A stretch of DNA of 33,110 nt, taken from Salinarimonas rosea DSM 21201 (GTDB taxonomy: Bacteria; Pseudomonadota; Alphaproteobacteria; Rhizobiales; Beijerinckiaceae). A model generated the notes under the pieces. That model saw only the letters and a list, made by a program, of their open reading frames with translations, was not told where the DNA came from and made no database searches. Below, one piece after another: positions 24,336 to 30,822 of this stretch (within the stretch, counting starts at the first letter, position 1; the number at the start of each line of letters is the position of its first letter). The stretch covers positions 1 to 33,110 of the forward strand of contig NZ_AUBC01000036.1 in the NCBI RefSeq assembly GCF_000429045.1, given 5' to 3'. Made by a program: the position numbers and the translations under genes.

Positions 24336-24548
24336 AGGTTGCCGGTCGCGGGTCTGTGCGACGGCACGTGCATCGGGCGGCACTGCCGTCCGAATCGGGT
24401 CGGGCGAGCGTTCCGCGCGGGCGCCGCGTGCGGAACACTCGCGACGCCTGCGCGGAACGCCCGCTTCCGGTCGGCTTTCGTCGCGATCCCCGTTGACGCC
24501 ATCTGGTTGTGATCGTCGTGACCGCCCCGCGGCTGGCCGGGGCCGGCG
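24336..24548 (+). ncRNA. Possible small RNA region downstream of the TATAAT promoter
   Basis: Downstream of the promoter there is no supported coding frame, but there is a perfect 11-bp inverted repeat, GCGTTCCGCGC (24408-24418) and GCGCGGAACGC (24450-24460), with a further GCGGAAC copy between the arms so that alternative pairings are possible. A second GC-rich foldable stretch lies at about 24525-24580. A transcript of 120-200 bases is conceivable. Evidence is promoter plus structure only. Confidence 0.3.
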
Positions 24549-24968
24549 TCACAGCCGGCCCGCGGCCGCCAGGTGGCGGCGCAGGAGCGCGACGTTGCGG
24601 TTGTTGGCCTTGTAGAGGGCGTCGAAGACGAAGCCGAGCACCGGAACCGCGCCGAGCACGGTGTCGAGGCCGATGTTGGCGAGCATCGCCGCGAGCGTGC
24701 TGCGCGGCGCGCCGAGCCGATAGGCCTCGATCACGACGTAGGCGGAGACGCCCGCGCCGACGAAGGAGCCGACCACCGGGACGATGCTCAGGATCGAATC
24801 GAGCCCGAACGTGAAGCGCGTGCCCGGCACGCGGATCGAGGAATCGAGCAGGCGCGCGAGCGCCTCGAGGCGCGCGCTGGCGCGGTGGACGTGGTCGAGG
24901 CGCGCCTGGCGGCCGTAGCCGCGGGCGGCGCCGGCCTGGCGGTCGTAGGTGCTGGCTGTATCGTTCAC
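24549..24968 (-). CDS. DUF4112 domain membrane protein
   Basis: A 139-residue protein of the DUF4112 family. It has the typical LARLLDSSIRVPGTRFTFGLDSILSIVPVVG pattern (diagnostic piece FTFGLDSILSIVPVVGSF), a middle hydrophobic stretch, and the repeat-like GLDTVLGAVPVLGFVFDALYKANNRN. Two hydrophobic segments suggest membrane association; function is unknown. The GTG start fits because GGGAG lies seven bases upstream; an ATG two codons earlier (24974) is only one base from that site. It stands alone between the peptide cluster and a gene-poor stretch. Confidence 0.82.
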   Translation of the reverse strand: MNDTASTYDRQAGAARGYGRQARLDHVHRASARLEALARLLDSSIRVPGTRFTFGLDSILSIVPVVGSFVGAGVSAYVVIEAYRLGAPRSTLAAMLANIGLDTVLGAVPVLGFVFDALYKANNRNVALLRRHLAAAGRL

Positions 24969-25186
24969 GGGCATGCTCCCGGCTGCGTGCGTTCGAAACG
25001 TGGTGTCGGGGAGGCGAACGCGCCAGCCGCATCAGGGGTCCGAACGCCGCGCACATGCCGCTTGACGGATGCGGCGCAGAGGCGCAGCGTCCTGCCGCCC
25101 GGACCGCCGCCCGCGCGGCCGGACCGCTTCGGCGGCTGGCGGGTCGGACGACACCCGTGCTCCATCGCGAGCTGATCTCACCGGGC

Positions 25187-25555
25187 ATGGCGGCGCGCCT
25201 CTTCCTCGTGGGCGCGCTGGTTCTCGTCTGCGCCTATCTCAGGCCGGTCGACGCGGCGTCGCTCCCGGCGCCGGCGTCCCCCGCCTGCGTCGCCGCGCCC
25301 CAGGCGGTTGCCGTCCTCGATGCGCCCGTGCGGGACGCGAGCCTGCGCCTCGAGAGCGCGCGGGCTCAGACGCTGGCGCCGAAGCTCTCCCGCGACGGCC
25401 GTCCGGCGCCGCGCCGGCCGCGTGTGCCCACGCCGTCCGCCTCGCCTCGTCCGCCGGCTCGGCGCGAGCGGGGAGGGGGGAGCGTCGGGCCCGGCGCACG
25501 TCCCCGCGCCCATGCCGCGCGCGGCCCTCCCGGCATGCGCCCCCGGAACGACTGA
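25187..25555 (+). CDS. Possible small secreted or anchored protein
   Basis: A 122-codon frame whose first 23 residues look like a signal peptide (MAARLFLVGALVLVCAYL, then PVDAAS). The rest is Pro-, Arg- and Ala-rich with low complexity. No family is recognised and no clear ribosome-binding site precedes the ATG. The opposite strand is open over the same bases, so the hydrophobic start is the main support. 24969-25186 and 25556-25661 show nothing else. Confidence 0.35.
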   Translation: MAARLFLVGALVLVCAYLRPVDAASLPAPASPACVAAPQAVAVLDAPVRDASLRLESARAQTLAPKLSRDGRPAPRRPRVPTPSASPRPPARRERGGGSVGPGARPRAHAARGPPGMRPRND

Positions 25556-25661
25556 CCGTCACGACATCCATCCTCTTCGAGGCCGAGGTCCCGCGCGCGT
25601 CCCCGCGACGCCCGGGCCGGCCCGCCTGCGCCTTCCCCGACCGGAAGGCCGGAGACGTCCC

Positions 25662-25856
25662 ATGACCCTGATCCACGGAACCGTCCTGCTCGCGCTGGGC
25701 ATCGCGCTCACCTATGCCGGCATGCCCAACGCCGCCGGCGTCTCGCCGCGCTACGTGCGCGGCTTCCTCGGCGAGACCTTCTACCCGCTCCTGTGCACCG
25801 GCCTCGTGGTGCTCGGCTTCACGACGATGCTCGCGGTCGCGCTCGGGCGGATGTGA
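25662..25856 (+). CDS. Small two-helix membrane protein
   Basis: A 64-residue protein with two hydrophobic segments (TVLLALGIALTYAGM and FYPLLCTGLVVLGFTTMLAV) joined by a short loop with RYVRGFLGE. GGAG lies seven bases before the ATG, at good spacing. No family name can be given. A 13-bp-arm hairpin follows 22 bases after the stop codon, as expected for the end of a gene. Confidence 0.65.
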   Translation: MTLIHGTVLLALGIALTYAGMPNAAGVSPRYVRGFLGETFYPLLCTGLVVLGFTTMLAVALGRM

Positions 25857-25878
25857 GGCTGCGCGACGACGAAGACGA

Positions 25879-25912
25879 CGACGCCCGCGGGAACGGCTCC
25901 CCGCGGGCGTCG
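25879..25912. terminator. Hairpin between small membrane protein and scoB
   Basis: Arms CGACGCCCGCGGG and CCCGCGGGCGTCG are perfect inverted copies around an eight-base loop. It lies between two convergent stop codons and can serve both genes. Confidence 0.7.
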
Positions 25913-25938
25913 CGACGCTCGTCGATGGCCCGCGCGGC

Positions 25939-26604
25939 TCACGCCAGGCCGTCGGCCACCCGGTAGGCGCCCTGCGTCTTCGCCGCGATCTCGTCGAGGG
26001 AGACCCCCTCGGCGAGCTCGACCAGCGTCATGCCGCCGTCGCCGTGCTTGTCGATGGCGAAGACGCCGAGGTCGGTGATCACCATGTCGACGACGCGCGT
26101 GCCGGTGAGCGGCAGGTCGCAGGCCGAGAGCAGCTTCGGCGCCTCCGAGCCGTCCTTGCCCTTGGCCACGTGCTCCATGACCACGACGACCTTCTTCACG
26201 CCGGCGACGAGGTCCATGGCGCCGCCCATGCCCTTCACCATCTTGCCGGGGATCATCCAGTTGGCGAGGTCGCCGTTCTCCGCCACCTGCATGGCGCCCA
26301 GGATCGACAGGTCGATGTGGCCGCCGCGGATCATCGCGAACGAATCCGCCGAGGAGAAGTAGCTCGTCGTCGGCAGCTCGGTGATCGTCTGCTTGCCGGC
26401 GTTGATCAGGTCCGCGTCCTCCTCGCCCTCGTAGGGGAAGGGGCCCATGCCGAGCATGCCGTTCTCGCTCTGCAGCTGAACGGTCATCCCCTCGGGGATG
26501 TAGTTCGACACCAGCGTCGGGATGCCGATGCCGAGATTGACGTAGAAGCCGTCGCGCAGCTCACGGGCGGCACGCGCGGCCATCTGCTCACGGGTCCAGG
26601 GCAT
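25939..26604 (-). CDS. scoB: 3-oxoacid CoA-transferase, subunit B
   Basis: A 221-residue beta subunit of a class I CoA-transferase, which moves CoA from succinyl-CoA to a 3-oxoacid such as acetoacetate. The catalytic Glu is E47 in the motif SENGMLGMG. Other hallmarks are [24 protein letters not shown], and the closing [20 protein letters not shown] (in part). It begins 15 bases after subunit A. A 3-oxoadipate CoA-transferase (PcaJ) is an alternative, but no aromatic-degradation genes are nearby. Confidence 0.9.
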   Translation of the reverse strand: MPWTREQMAARAARELRDGFYVNLGIGIPTLVSNYIPEGMTVQLQSENGMLGMGPFPYEGEEDADLINAGKQTITELPTTSYFSSADSFAMIRGGHIDLSILGAMQVAENGDLANWMIPGKMVKGMGGAMDLVAGVKKVVVVMEHVAKGKDGSEAPKLLSACDLPLTGTRVVDMVITDLGVFAIDKHGDGGMTLVELAEGVSLDEIAAKTQGAYRVADGLA

Positions 26605-26619
26605 GGTCGTCGTGCTCCC

Positions 26620-27324
26620 TCAAGCCGCCCGCGGGCGGGTGGTGCGCTGCTCGATGTGCTTCTTGGCGTGCGGCACGTGAATGATGCGCTGCACGAAGAT
26701 GCCGGGCGTGTGGACGTGGTCCGGATCGACGTCCTTGGGCTCGACCAGGTGCTCGACCTCGGCGACCGTCGCCTCGGCGGCGGTGGCCATCATCGGGTTG
26801 AAGTTGCGCGCGGTCTTCCGGTAGATCAGGTTGCCCTCGGTGTCGCCCTTCCAGGCGTGGACGATGGCGAGATCGGCGAAGAGGCCGCGCTCCATCACGT
26901 ACTGCTCGCCGTCGAACTCGCGCACCTCCTTGCCCTCGGCGATGAGGGTGCCCACGCCGGTCTTGGTGAAGAAGGCGGGGATGCCGGCGCCGCCCGCACG
27001 GATGCGCTCGGCCAGCGTGCCCTGGGGGTTGAACTCGAGCTCGAGCTCGCCGCCGAGGTACTGCTGCGCGAAGGTCTTGTTCTCGCCGACGTAGGACGAG
27101 ATCATCTTCCGGATCTGGCGGGTCTCCAGCAGGATGCCGAGCCCGATGCCGTCGACGCCGGCATTGTTGGAGATCACGGTCAGGCCCTTGACGCCCGAGA
27201 GCTTGATCGCGTCGATCAGCGTCTCGGGGATGCCGCACAGGCCGAAGCCGCCGGCCATGATCGTCATGTCGTCCTTGAGCAGTCCCGCGAGCGCCGCCGT
27301 CGCGTCGGGATAGACCTTCTTCAT
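26620..27324 (-). CDS. scoA: 3-oxoacid CoA-transferase, subunit A
   Basis: A 234-residue alpha subunit with the family start GLLKDDMTIMAGGFGLCGIPE, of which MAGGFGLCGIPE carries the CoA-binding loop; NNAGVDGIGLG, GGAGIPAFFTKTGVGT and VHAWKGDTEGNLIYRKTARNFNP are characteristic. It pairs with subunit B to form the active enzyme used in ketone-body or acetoacetate metabolism. GGAGG precedes the ATG. A perfect 12-bp palindrome overlaps the presumed promoter. Confidence 0.92.
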   Translation of the reverse strand: MKKVYPDATAALAGLLKDDMTIMAGGFGLCGIPETLIDAIKLSGVKGLTVISNNAGVDGIGLGILLETRQIRKMISSYVGENKTFAQQYLGGELELEFNPQGTLAERIRAGGAGIPAFFTKTGVGTLIAEGKEVREFDGEQYVMERGLFADLAIVHAWKGDTEGNLIYRKTARNFNPMMATAAEATVAEVEHLVEPKDVDPDHVHTPGIFVQRIIHVPHAKKHIEQRTTRPRAA

Positions 27325-27356
27325 GGCCGTTCGACCTCCAGGTTCGGTATCGCGTC

Positions 27357-27387
27357 TCCTGTACAGGATCGGTGCGGGGGGAGGCAA
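27357..27387 (-). promoter_or_regulatory. Candidate promoter and palindromic operator of the CoA-transferase operon
   Basis: On the minus strand TTGCCT (27382-27387), 18 bases, then TACAGG (27358-27363) could be -35 and -10 boxes. The -10 lies within the perfect palindrome TCCTGTACAGGA (27357-27368), 33 bases before the scoA ATG. A dimeric regulator could bind there; its identity is unknown. Both boxes are moderate matches. Confidence 0.4.
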
Positions 27388-27508
27388 CGCGCCGGAGTGC
27401 GCAATCGCCGGGGCCGGGGCGCGACCTTCGTCGGCGTCGGGCGGATCGGGGCTCGCGGCGCGCCTCGCCGGTCGTGCGCCGGCCTGGGGCCGCGTCCGCG
27501 CCCGCCGG

Positions 27509-27754
27509 TCACAGCTTGCGGTACCGCTCGCCCTGCGGCCCCTGCTCGCGCCGCAGCCCGACGTCGCGCAGGAGGCGGTCGTCGAGGTGGGCGAGGGCGC
27601 GGGACGTGTACCGGCCGGGGCCGTCCCGCCGCAGGCCCAGCGCCGCGAGGAGACGCAGGAGCGCGCGCTTCAGGAGGAAGCGCCGCAGCGGCCGGGCGGG
27701 ATCCGGCAGGCGTCGGGACAGGGGCGGGACGGGGAAGGCGCGGTCGGGACGCAT
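27509..27754 (-). CDS. DUF1127 small Arg-rich protein
   Basis: An 81-residue basic protein ending with the DUF1127 (YjiS-like) signature: ALAHLDDRLLRDVGLRREQ. The N-terminal part is Arg- and Pro-rich with a helix (RRFLLKRALLRLLAALGL). DUF1127 proteins of alphaproteobacteria are linked to RNA turnover, phosphate and carbon metabolism and stress. The ATG follows GAGAGG. Its promoter contains a SoxR box with the 19-bp spacer of SoxR-activated promoters, so it is probably induced by redox-active compounds. Confidence 0.85.
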   Translation of the reverse strand: MRPDRAFPVPPLSRRLPDPARPLRRFLLKRALLRLLAALGLRRDGPGRYTSRALAHLDDRLLRDVGLRREQGPQGERYRKL

Positions 27755-27787
27755 GGCGGCCTCTCGGTTTGACCAGGGAGGCTCACA

Positions 27788-27818
27788 GGGATAGAACCTC
27801 AACCAATATCGAGGTCAA
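27788..27818 (-). promoter_or_regulatory. SoxR box inside a 19-bp-spacer promoter, driving DUF1127
   Basis: On the plus strand CCTCAACCAATATCGAGG (27797-27814) matches the SoxR operator form CCTCAAG-N4-CTTGAGG at its ends. On the minus strand -35 TTGACC (27813-27818) and -10 TATCCC (27788-27793) are 19 bases apart, the over-long spacing that MerR/SoxR activators correct by twisting DNA. The promoter points to DUF1127, not to soxR, though soxR may also be autoregulated from the same site. Confidence 0.72.
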
Positions 27819-27831
27819 GAGGGCATCGCCG

Positions 27832-28326
27832 ATGGCGTCGCGGATCGACACGAGGGTGCTGCTCTCGGTGGGCGAGGTCGCCCGTCGCGCCGGCGTGGCG
27901 GTCTCGACGTTGCACTTCTACGAGGCGCAGGGGCTGATCGAATCGACCCGTACGGCGGGGAACCAGCGCCGCTACGCCCGCGACGTGCTGCGGCGCATCG
28001 CGATCGTGCGCGTGGGCCAGCGCGTCGGCATCCCGCTCGCCGAGATTCGCGCGGCCTTCGACGCGCTGCCGATGGAGCGCGCCATCAACGCGGCGGACTG
28101 GGCGCGGCTCTCGGCCGGCTGGCGGGACGAGATCGACGCACGCATCGCGCTCCTGTCGAAGCTGCGCGACGATCTCTCGGCGTGCATCGGCTGCGGCTGT
28201 CTCTCGCTGGAGGATTGCACGCTGCGCAACCAGGGCGACCGGCTGGCGCGCGAGGGACCCGGCGCACACTTCCCGCCGGCGCCGACGCCGGTTTCCTCGC
28301 GCGCGCCGTCCGCTCAGAAGAAGTAG
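27832..28326 (+). CDS. soxR: Redox-sensitive transcriptional activator SoxR
   Basis: A 164-residue MerR-family regulator. The N-terminal helix-turn-helix covers residues about 11-50 (LSVGEVARRAGVAVSTLHFYE, diagnostic piece GEVARRAGVAVSTLHFYE), followed by the dimerisation helix. The [2Fe-2S] cluster ligands are C118, C121, C123 and C129 in the exact SoxR spacing C-x2-C-x-C-x5-C. Oxidation of the cluster by redox-cycling drugs activates it. The ATG is just downstream of the SoxR box. No soxS is present, as is usual outside enterobacteria. Its 3' end overlaps the convergent small membrane protein gene by 13 bases. Confidence 0.95.
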   Translation: MASRIDTRVLLSVGEVARRAGVAVSTLHFYEAQGLIESTRTAGNQRRYARDVLRRIAIVRVGQRVGIPLAEIRAAFDALPMERAINAADWARLSAGWRDEIDARIALLSKLRDDLSACIGCGCLSLEDCTLRNQGDRLAREGPGAHFPPAPTPVSSRAPSAQKK

Positions 28327-28583
28327 GCGACGATGGCGATCGCCGCGACGACGAAGATCGCCGCCGAGATCAGCCCGAGCTTGCACATGTACCGGGCCTG
28401 CGCGTTCTCGTCCGGATTCGGGTCGACGTTGTCGATCCGCCCCGGCTCGCGCCGCACCGGCGCGCCCGACTTGCGGCGCTTCCAGGTCTGGTAGGCGCCG
28501 AAGGCGATGGCGAGCCCCAGCAGGATCGGCATCACGATGATGGTCAAAGACCAGATGAGACCTTGTGCACCGTCGACGTCCAC
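28314..28583 (-). CDS. Small membrane protein, two transmembrane segments
   Basis: An 89-residue protein with hydrophobic segments at about residues 9-33 and 70-89 joined by a charged loop (RRKSGAPVRREPGRIDNVDPNPDENAQ in the middle, cited in part: DNVDPNPDENAQ). GTG start, with GAGGAGG seven bases upstream. No family name. The C-terminus ends within the membrane (AIVAYFF). It overlaps the soxR 3' end by 13 bases in convergent orientation. A one-mismatch EcfG promoter lies 37 bases upstream. Confidence 0.75.
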   Translation of the reverse strand: MDVDGAQGLIWSLTIIVMPILLGLAIAFGAYQTWKRRKSGAPVRREPGRIDNVDPNPDENAQARYMCKLGLISAAIFVVAAIAIVAYFF

Positions 28584-28619
28584 GCGTCTTCCTCCTCGTC
28601 ACGCTACGCTCGCGAGGTC

Positions 28620-28645
28620 AACAAAGGCGCGCGGGCGACGGTTCC
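28620..28645 (-). promoter_or_regulatory. Candidate EcfG promoter for the small membrane protein
   Basis: On the minus strand GGAAC (28641-28645), 17 bases, TGTT (28620-28623): one mismatch from consensus GGAAC-N16/17-CGTT. It would give a leader of about 30 bases before the GTG start at 28583. One-mismatch matches can arise by chance. Confidence 0.35.
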
Positions 28646-28663
28646 GGAACGGGAGGAGAGGGC

Positions 28664-29008
28664 ATGCAGGTGATCATCTTCGAGCTCTGGCCGAAGGAGG
28701 GCCGGCGCGCCGACTACATGGCGGTGGCGGCGGACCTGCGCGGCCTGCTCGAGACGATACCCGGCTTCGTCTCGGTGGAGCGCTTCGAGAGCCTGACCGA
28801 GCCCGGCAAGCTGCTCTCGCTGTCGTTCTGGGAGGACGAGGACGCGATCCGGGCGTGGCGCGAGACGCGCGCCCATCGCGTGGCACAGGCCCTCGGCCGC
28901 TCGACGATGTTCGCCGACTACCGGCTGCGCGTGGCGGCGGTGTCGCGCGACTACGGGATGACGCGCCGGGACGAGGCGCCCGCGGACAGCCGCGCCGCGC
29001 ACGGCTGA
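28664..29008 (+). CDS. Antibiotic biosynthesis monooxygenase (ABM) domain protein
   Basis: A 114-residue dimeric alpha-beta barrel protein of the ABM/YgiN type. The core runs VIIFELWPKEGRRADYMAVA, of which IIFELWPKEGRRADY is typical, then IPGFVSVERFESLTEPGKLLSLSFWEDEDAI and the helix before HRVAQALGR. Such proteins act as cofactor-free monooxygenases on quinol-like compounds or as heme-degrading or sensor proteins; the substrate is unknown. GGAGGAGAG precedes the ATG. The last 20 residues are a polar tail. It is convergent with the acyl-CoA dehydrogenase gene, 22 bases apart. Confidence 0.82.
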   Translation: MQVIIFELWPKEGRRADYMAVAADLRGLLETIPGFVSVERFESLTEPGKLLSLSFWEDEDAIRAWRETRAHRVAQALGRSTMFADYRLRVAAVSRDYGMTRRDEAPADSRAAHG

Positions 29009-29030
29009 GCGCGCGAGCGGCACGCCGGCG

Positions 29031-30197
29031 TCAGTACGACCGCGGCAGGCCGAGCACGTGCTCGGCGAGGTGGGCGAGGATCAGGTTCGTCGAGATCGGG
29101 GCGACCTGGTAGAGGCGCGTCTCGCGGAACTTGCGCTCGACGTCGTACTCCTCGGCGAAGCCGAAGCCGCCGTGGGTCTGGAGACAGACGTTGGCGGCCT
29201 CGAAGGACGCCTCGGCGGCGAGCATCTTGGCCATGTTGGCCTCCGCGCCGCAGGGCGCGCCCGACTCGTAGAGCCGCGCGGCCTCGCGCACCATCAGCTC
29301 GGCGGCGCGCATGCGGGCATAGGCCTGGGCGATGGGAAACTGCACGCCCTGGTTCTGGCCGATGGGCCGGCCGAAGACCACGCGCTCCCGGGCATAGGCG
29401 CTCGCGGTCTCGACGAACCACTTCGCGTCGCCGATGCATTCCGCGGCGATGAGAATGCGCTCGGCGTTCATGCCGGTGAGCACGTAGCGGAAGCCGCGTC
29501 CCTCCTCGCCGATCAGGTTCTCGGCGGGGACCCGCAGGCCGTCGAGGAAGACCTCCGTCGTGGCGTGGTTCATCATCGTGCGGATCGGGCGCAGCGTCAG
29601 CCCGCGCCCGAGCGCCTCGCGCATGTCGACGAGGAGCACCGAGAGCCCGTCCGTGCGCTTGGCGCAGGCGTCCCGCGGGGTCGTGCGCGCGAGCAGGATC
29701 ATCAGGTCGGAATGCTCGGCGCGGCTCGTCCAGATCTTCTGGCCGTCGACGACGAAGACGTCGCCGTCGCGCCGGGCGACGGTGCGCAGCGCGCCCGTGT
29801 CGGTGCCCGAGGTCGGCTCGGTGACGCCGAAGGCCTGCAGGCGCAGCCGCCCGGCGGCGATCTCCGGCAGCCAGCGTGCCTTCTGCGCGGCCGAGCCGTG
29901 CCGCAGCAGCGTGCCCATGACGTACATCTGCGCGTGGCAGGCCGCGCCGTTGCCCCCGGAGCGGTGGATCTCCTCGAGGATCGCCGCCGCCGCGGAGAGC
30001 GGCAGGCCCGCGCCGCCGTATTCCTCCGGAACGAGCGCGGCCAGGTAGCCCGCGTCCGTGAGCGCGGCGACGAACTCCGCCGGGTAGCGATCCTCCCGGT
30101 CGAGCGCGCGCCAGTACGGGCCGGGGAACCCGGCGCAGAGCTTCTGCACCGCCTCGCGGATCGCGGCGTGATCCGCCTGCGCGTCGTGGCTCTCCAT
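29031..30197 (-). CDS. Acyl-CoA dehydrogenase
   Basis: A 388-residue FAD-dependent acyl-CoA dehydrogenase: helical N-terminal domain with PEEYGGAGLPLSAAAAILEE, middle barrel with FGVTEPTSGTDTGAL and KIWTSRAEHSD, C-terminal helices with RERVVFGRPIGQNQGVQFPIA and LQTHGGFGFAEEYDVERKFRE. At the place where many family members have the catalytic Glu (YEG), this one has YQVAP; instead E246 (GMNAERILIAAE) matches the helix-G Glu used by isovaleryl- and long-chain-type enzymes. So it is likely active, with a short-branched or long-chain substrate. The ATG fits GAGGAGG better than the GTG one codon earlier. Confidence 0.92.
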   Translation of the reverse strand: MESHDAQADHAAIREAVQKLCAGFPGPYWRALDREDRYPAEFVAALTDAGYLAALVPEEYGGAGLPLSAAAAILEEIHRSGGNGAACHAQMYVMGTLLRHGSAAQKARWLPEIAAGRLRLQAFGVTEPTSGTDTGALRTVARRDGDVFVVDGQKIWTSRAEHSDLMILLARTTPRDACAKRTDGLSVLLVDMREALGRGLTLRPIRTMMNHATTEVFLDGLRVPAENLIGEEGRGFRYVLTGMNAERILIAAECIGDAKWFVETASAYARERVVFGRPIGQNQGVQFPIAQAYARMRAAELMVREAARLYESGAPCGAEANMAKMLAAEASFEAANVCLQTHGGFGFAEEYDVERKFRETRLYQVAPISTNLILAHLAEHVLGLPRSY

Positions 30198-30551
30198 CAC
30201 CGGTCCTCCTCGGCCCTGCCGCCGCGCCCGTCGTAGCGGGTCGGCGGCGTCGCGAAAAGGCCGACGGAGAAGCGGGAGGGCCTATGCAGTAAGCCTGATC
30301 GGGAAGACTACGAGGTTCGCGCCGGCTCCGAGGAGAGGCGCTCGGCTCTTAGCCGAACGTCTCAATTACCGATCCCCCAAAGTCGGTCATACAGTGCCGC
30401 AGGCTCGGCTCCGCGCATGCGGAATCGGGCAGCCGCGTCGCGCCGGGGGAGGTGCGGACCGGACGCCTGACCGACGGCCAACGTCGGTGGCGCGCTCCGG
30501 TTCCGGGGAGACGCGGTGGGGGTAACGCCAAGCCATGAGGTGGGCGCCGTC
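30198..30551. other. Gene-poor divergent region with regulatory signals
   Basis: These 354 bases separate the acyl-CoA dehydrogenase and the DUF4212 gene. They hold a perfect EcfG-type promoter on the minus strand (30480-30504), a small hairpin TCGGCT-CTT-AGCCGA (30342-30356), an inverted repeat ACCGA/TCGGT near 30368-30387, and CCGACG/CGTCGG near 30471-30486. I see no long gene; only an 18-codon frame on the minus strand from about 30418 without a ribosome-binding site. Confidence 0.6.
30480..30504 (-). promoter_or_regulatory. Consensus EcfG promoter, leftward
   Basis: On the minus strand GGAAC (30500-30504), exactly 16 bases, then CGTT (30480-30483): a full match to the alphaproteobacterial general-stress sigma consensus. 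It is about 283 bases upstream of the acyl-CoA dehydrogenase start, so it either gives that gene a long leader or drives a short RNA that could end at the hairpin near 30342-30356. Confidence 0.6.
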
Positions 30552-30812
30552 ATGATGAGCCAAAACGACCGAGATCAAAGCTATTGGAAGGCCAATCTCA
30601 GCCTCGTACGCAACTGCCTGATCATCTGGGCGGTGGTCGCGTTCGGGTTTGCGATCGTCTTCCGTCCGCTCCTGTCCGGCATCTCCATCGGGGGAACGGA
30701 CCTGGGCTTCTGGTTCGCGCAGCAGGGATCGATCATCGTCTTCCTGGCGCTGATCTTCTTCTACGCGTGGCGGATGAACAAGCTCGACCGCGACTTCGGC
30801 GTCGAGGAGTGA
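30552..30812 (+). CDS. DUF4212 protein, small subunit of sodium/solute symporter
   Basis: An 86-residue membrane protein with two transmembrane segments (CLIIWAVVAFGFAIVF and GSIIVFLALIFFYAW) and the family features YWKANLSLVRNCLIIWAVV, cited in part, FWFAQQGS, and the tail MNKLDRDFGVEE. DUF4212 proteins are always encoded just before VC_2705-type symporters and are thought to be their small subunit. Two tandem ATG codons are possible starts; the first is given. The gap to the next gene is ten bases. Confidence 0.92.
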   Translation: MMSQNDRDQSYWKANLSLVRNCLIIWAVVAFGFAIVFRPLLSGISIGGTDLGFWFAQQGSIIVFLALIFFYAWRMNKLDRDFGVEE

Positions 30813-30822
30813 GGCGGCGACC

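Noticed and set aside
24361-24410. tRNA-like GTCCGAATC segment
   Set aside because: No matching T-arm stem, D-arm or acceptor stem can be formed around it.
24294-24512. 72-codon rightward frame after the TATAAT promoter
   Set aside because: Its start lies upstream of the promoter -35 box, internal ATG at 24330 is too close to -10, and there is no ribosome-binding site or family; an RNA is at least as likely.
25714-27831. Long rightward frame joining the small membrane protein region to soxR
   Set aside because: SoxR family similarity begins only at 27832; upstream residues are shadow of the CoA-transferase genes.
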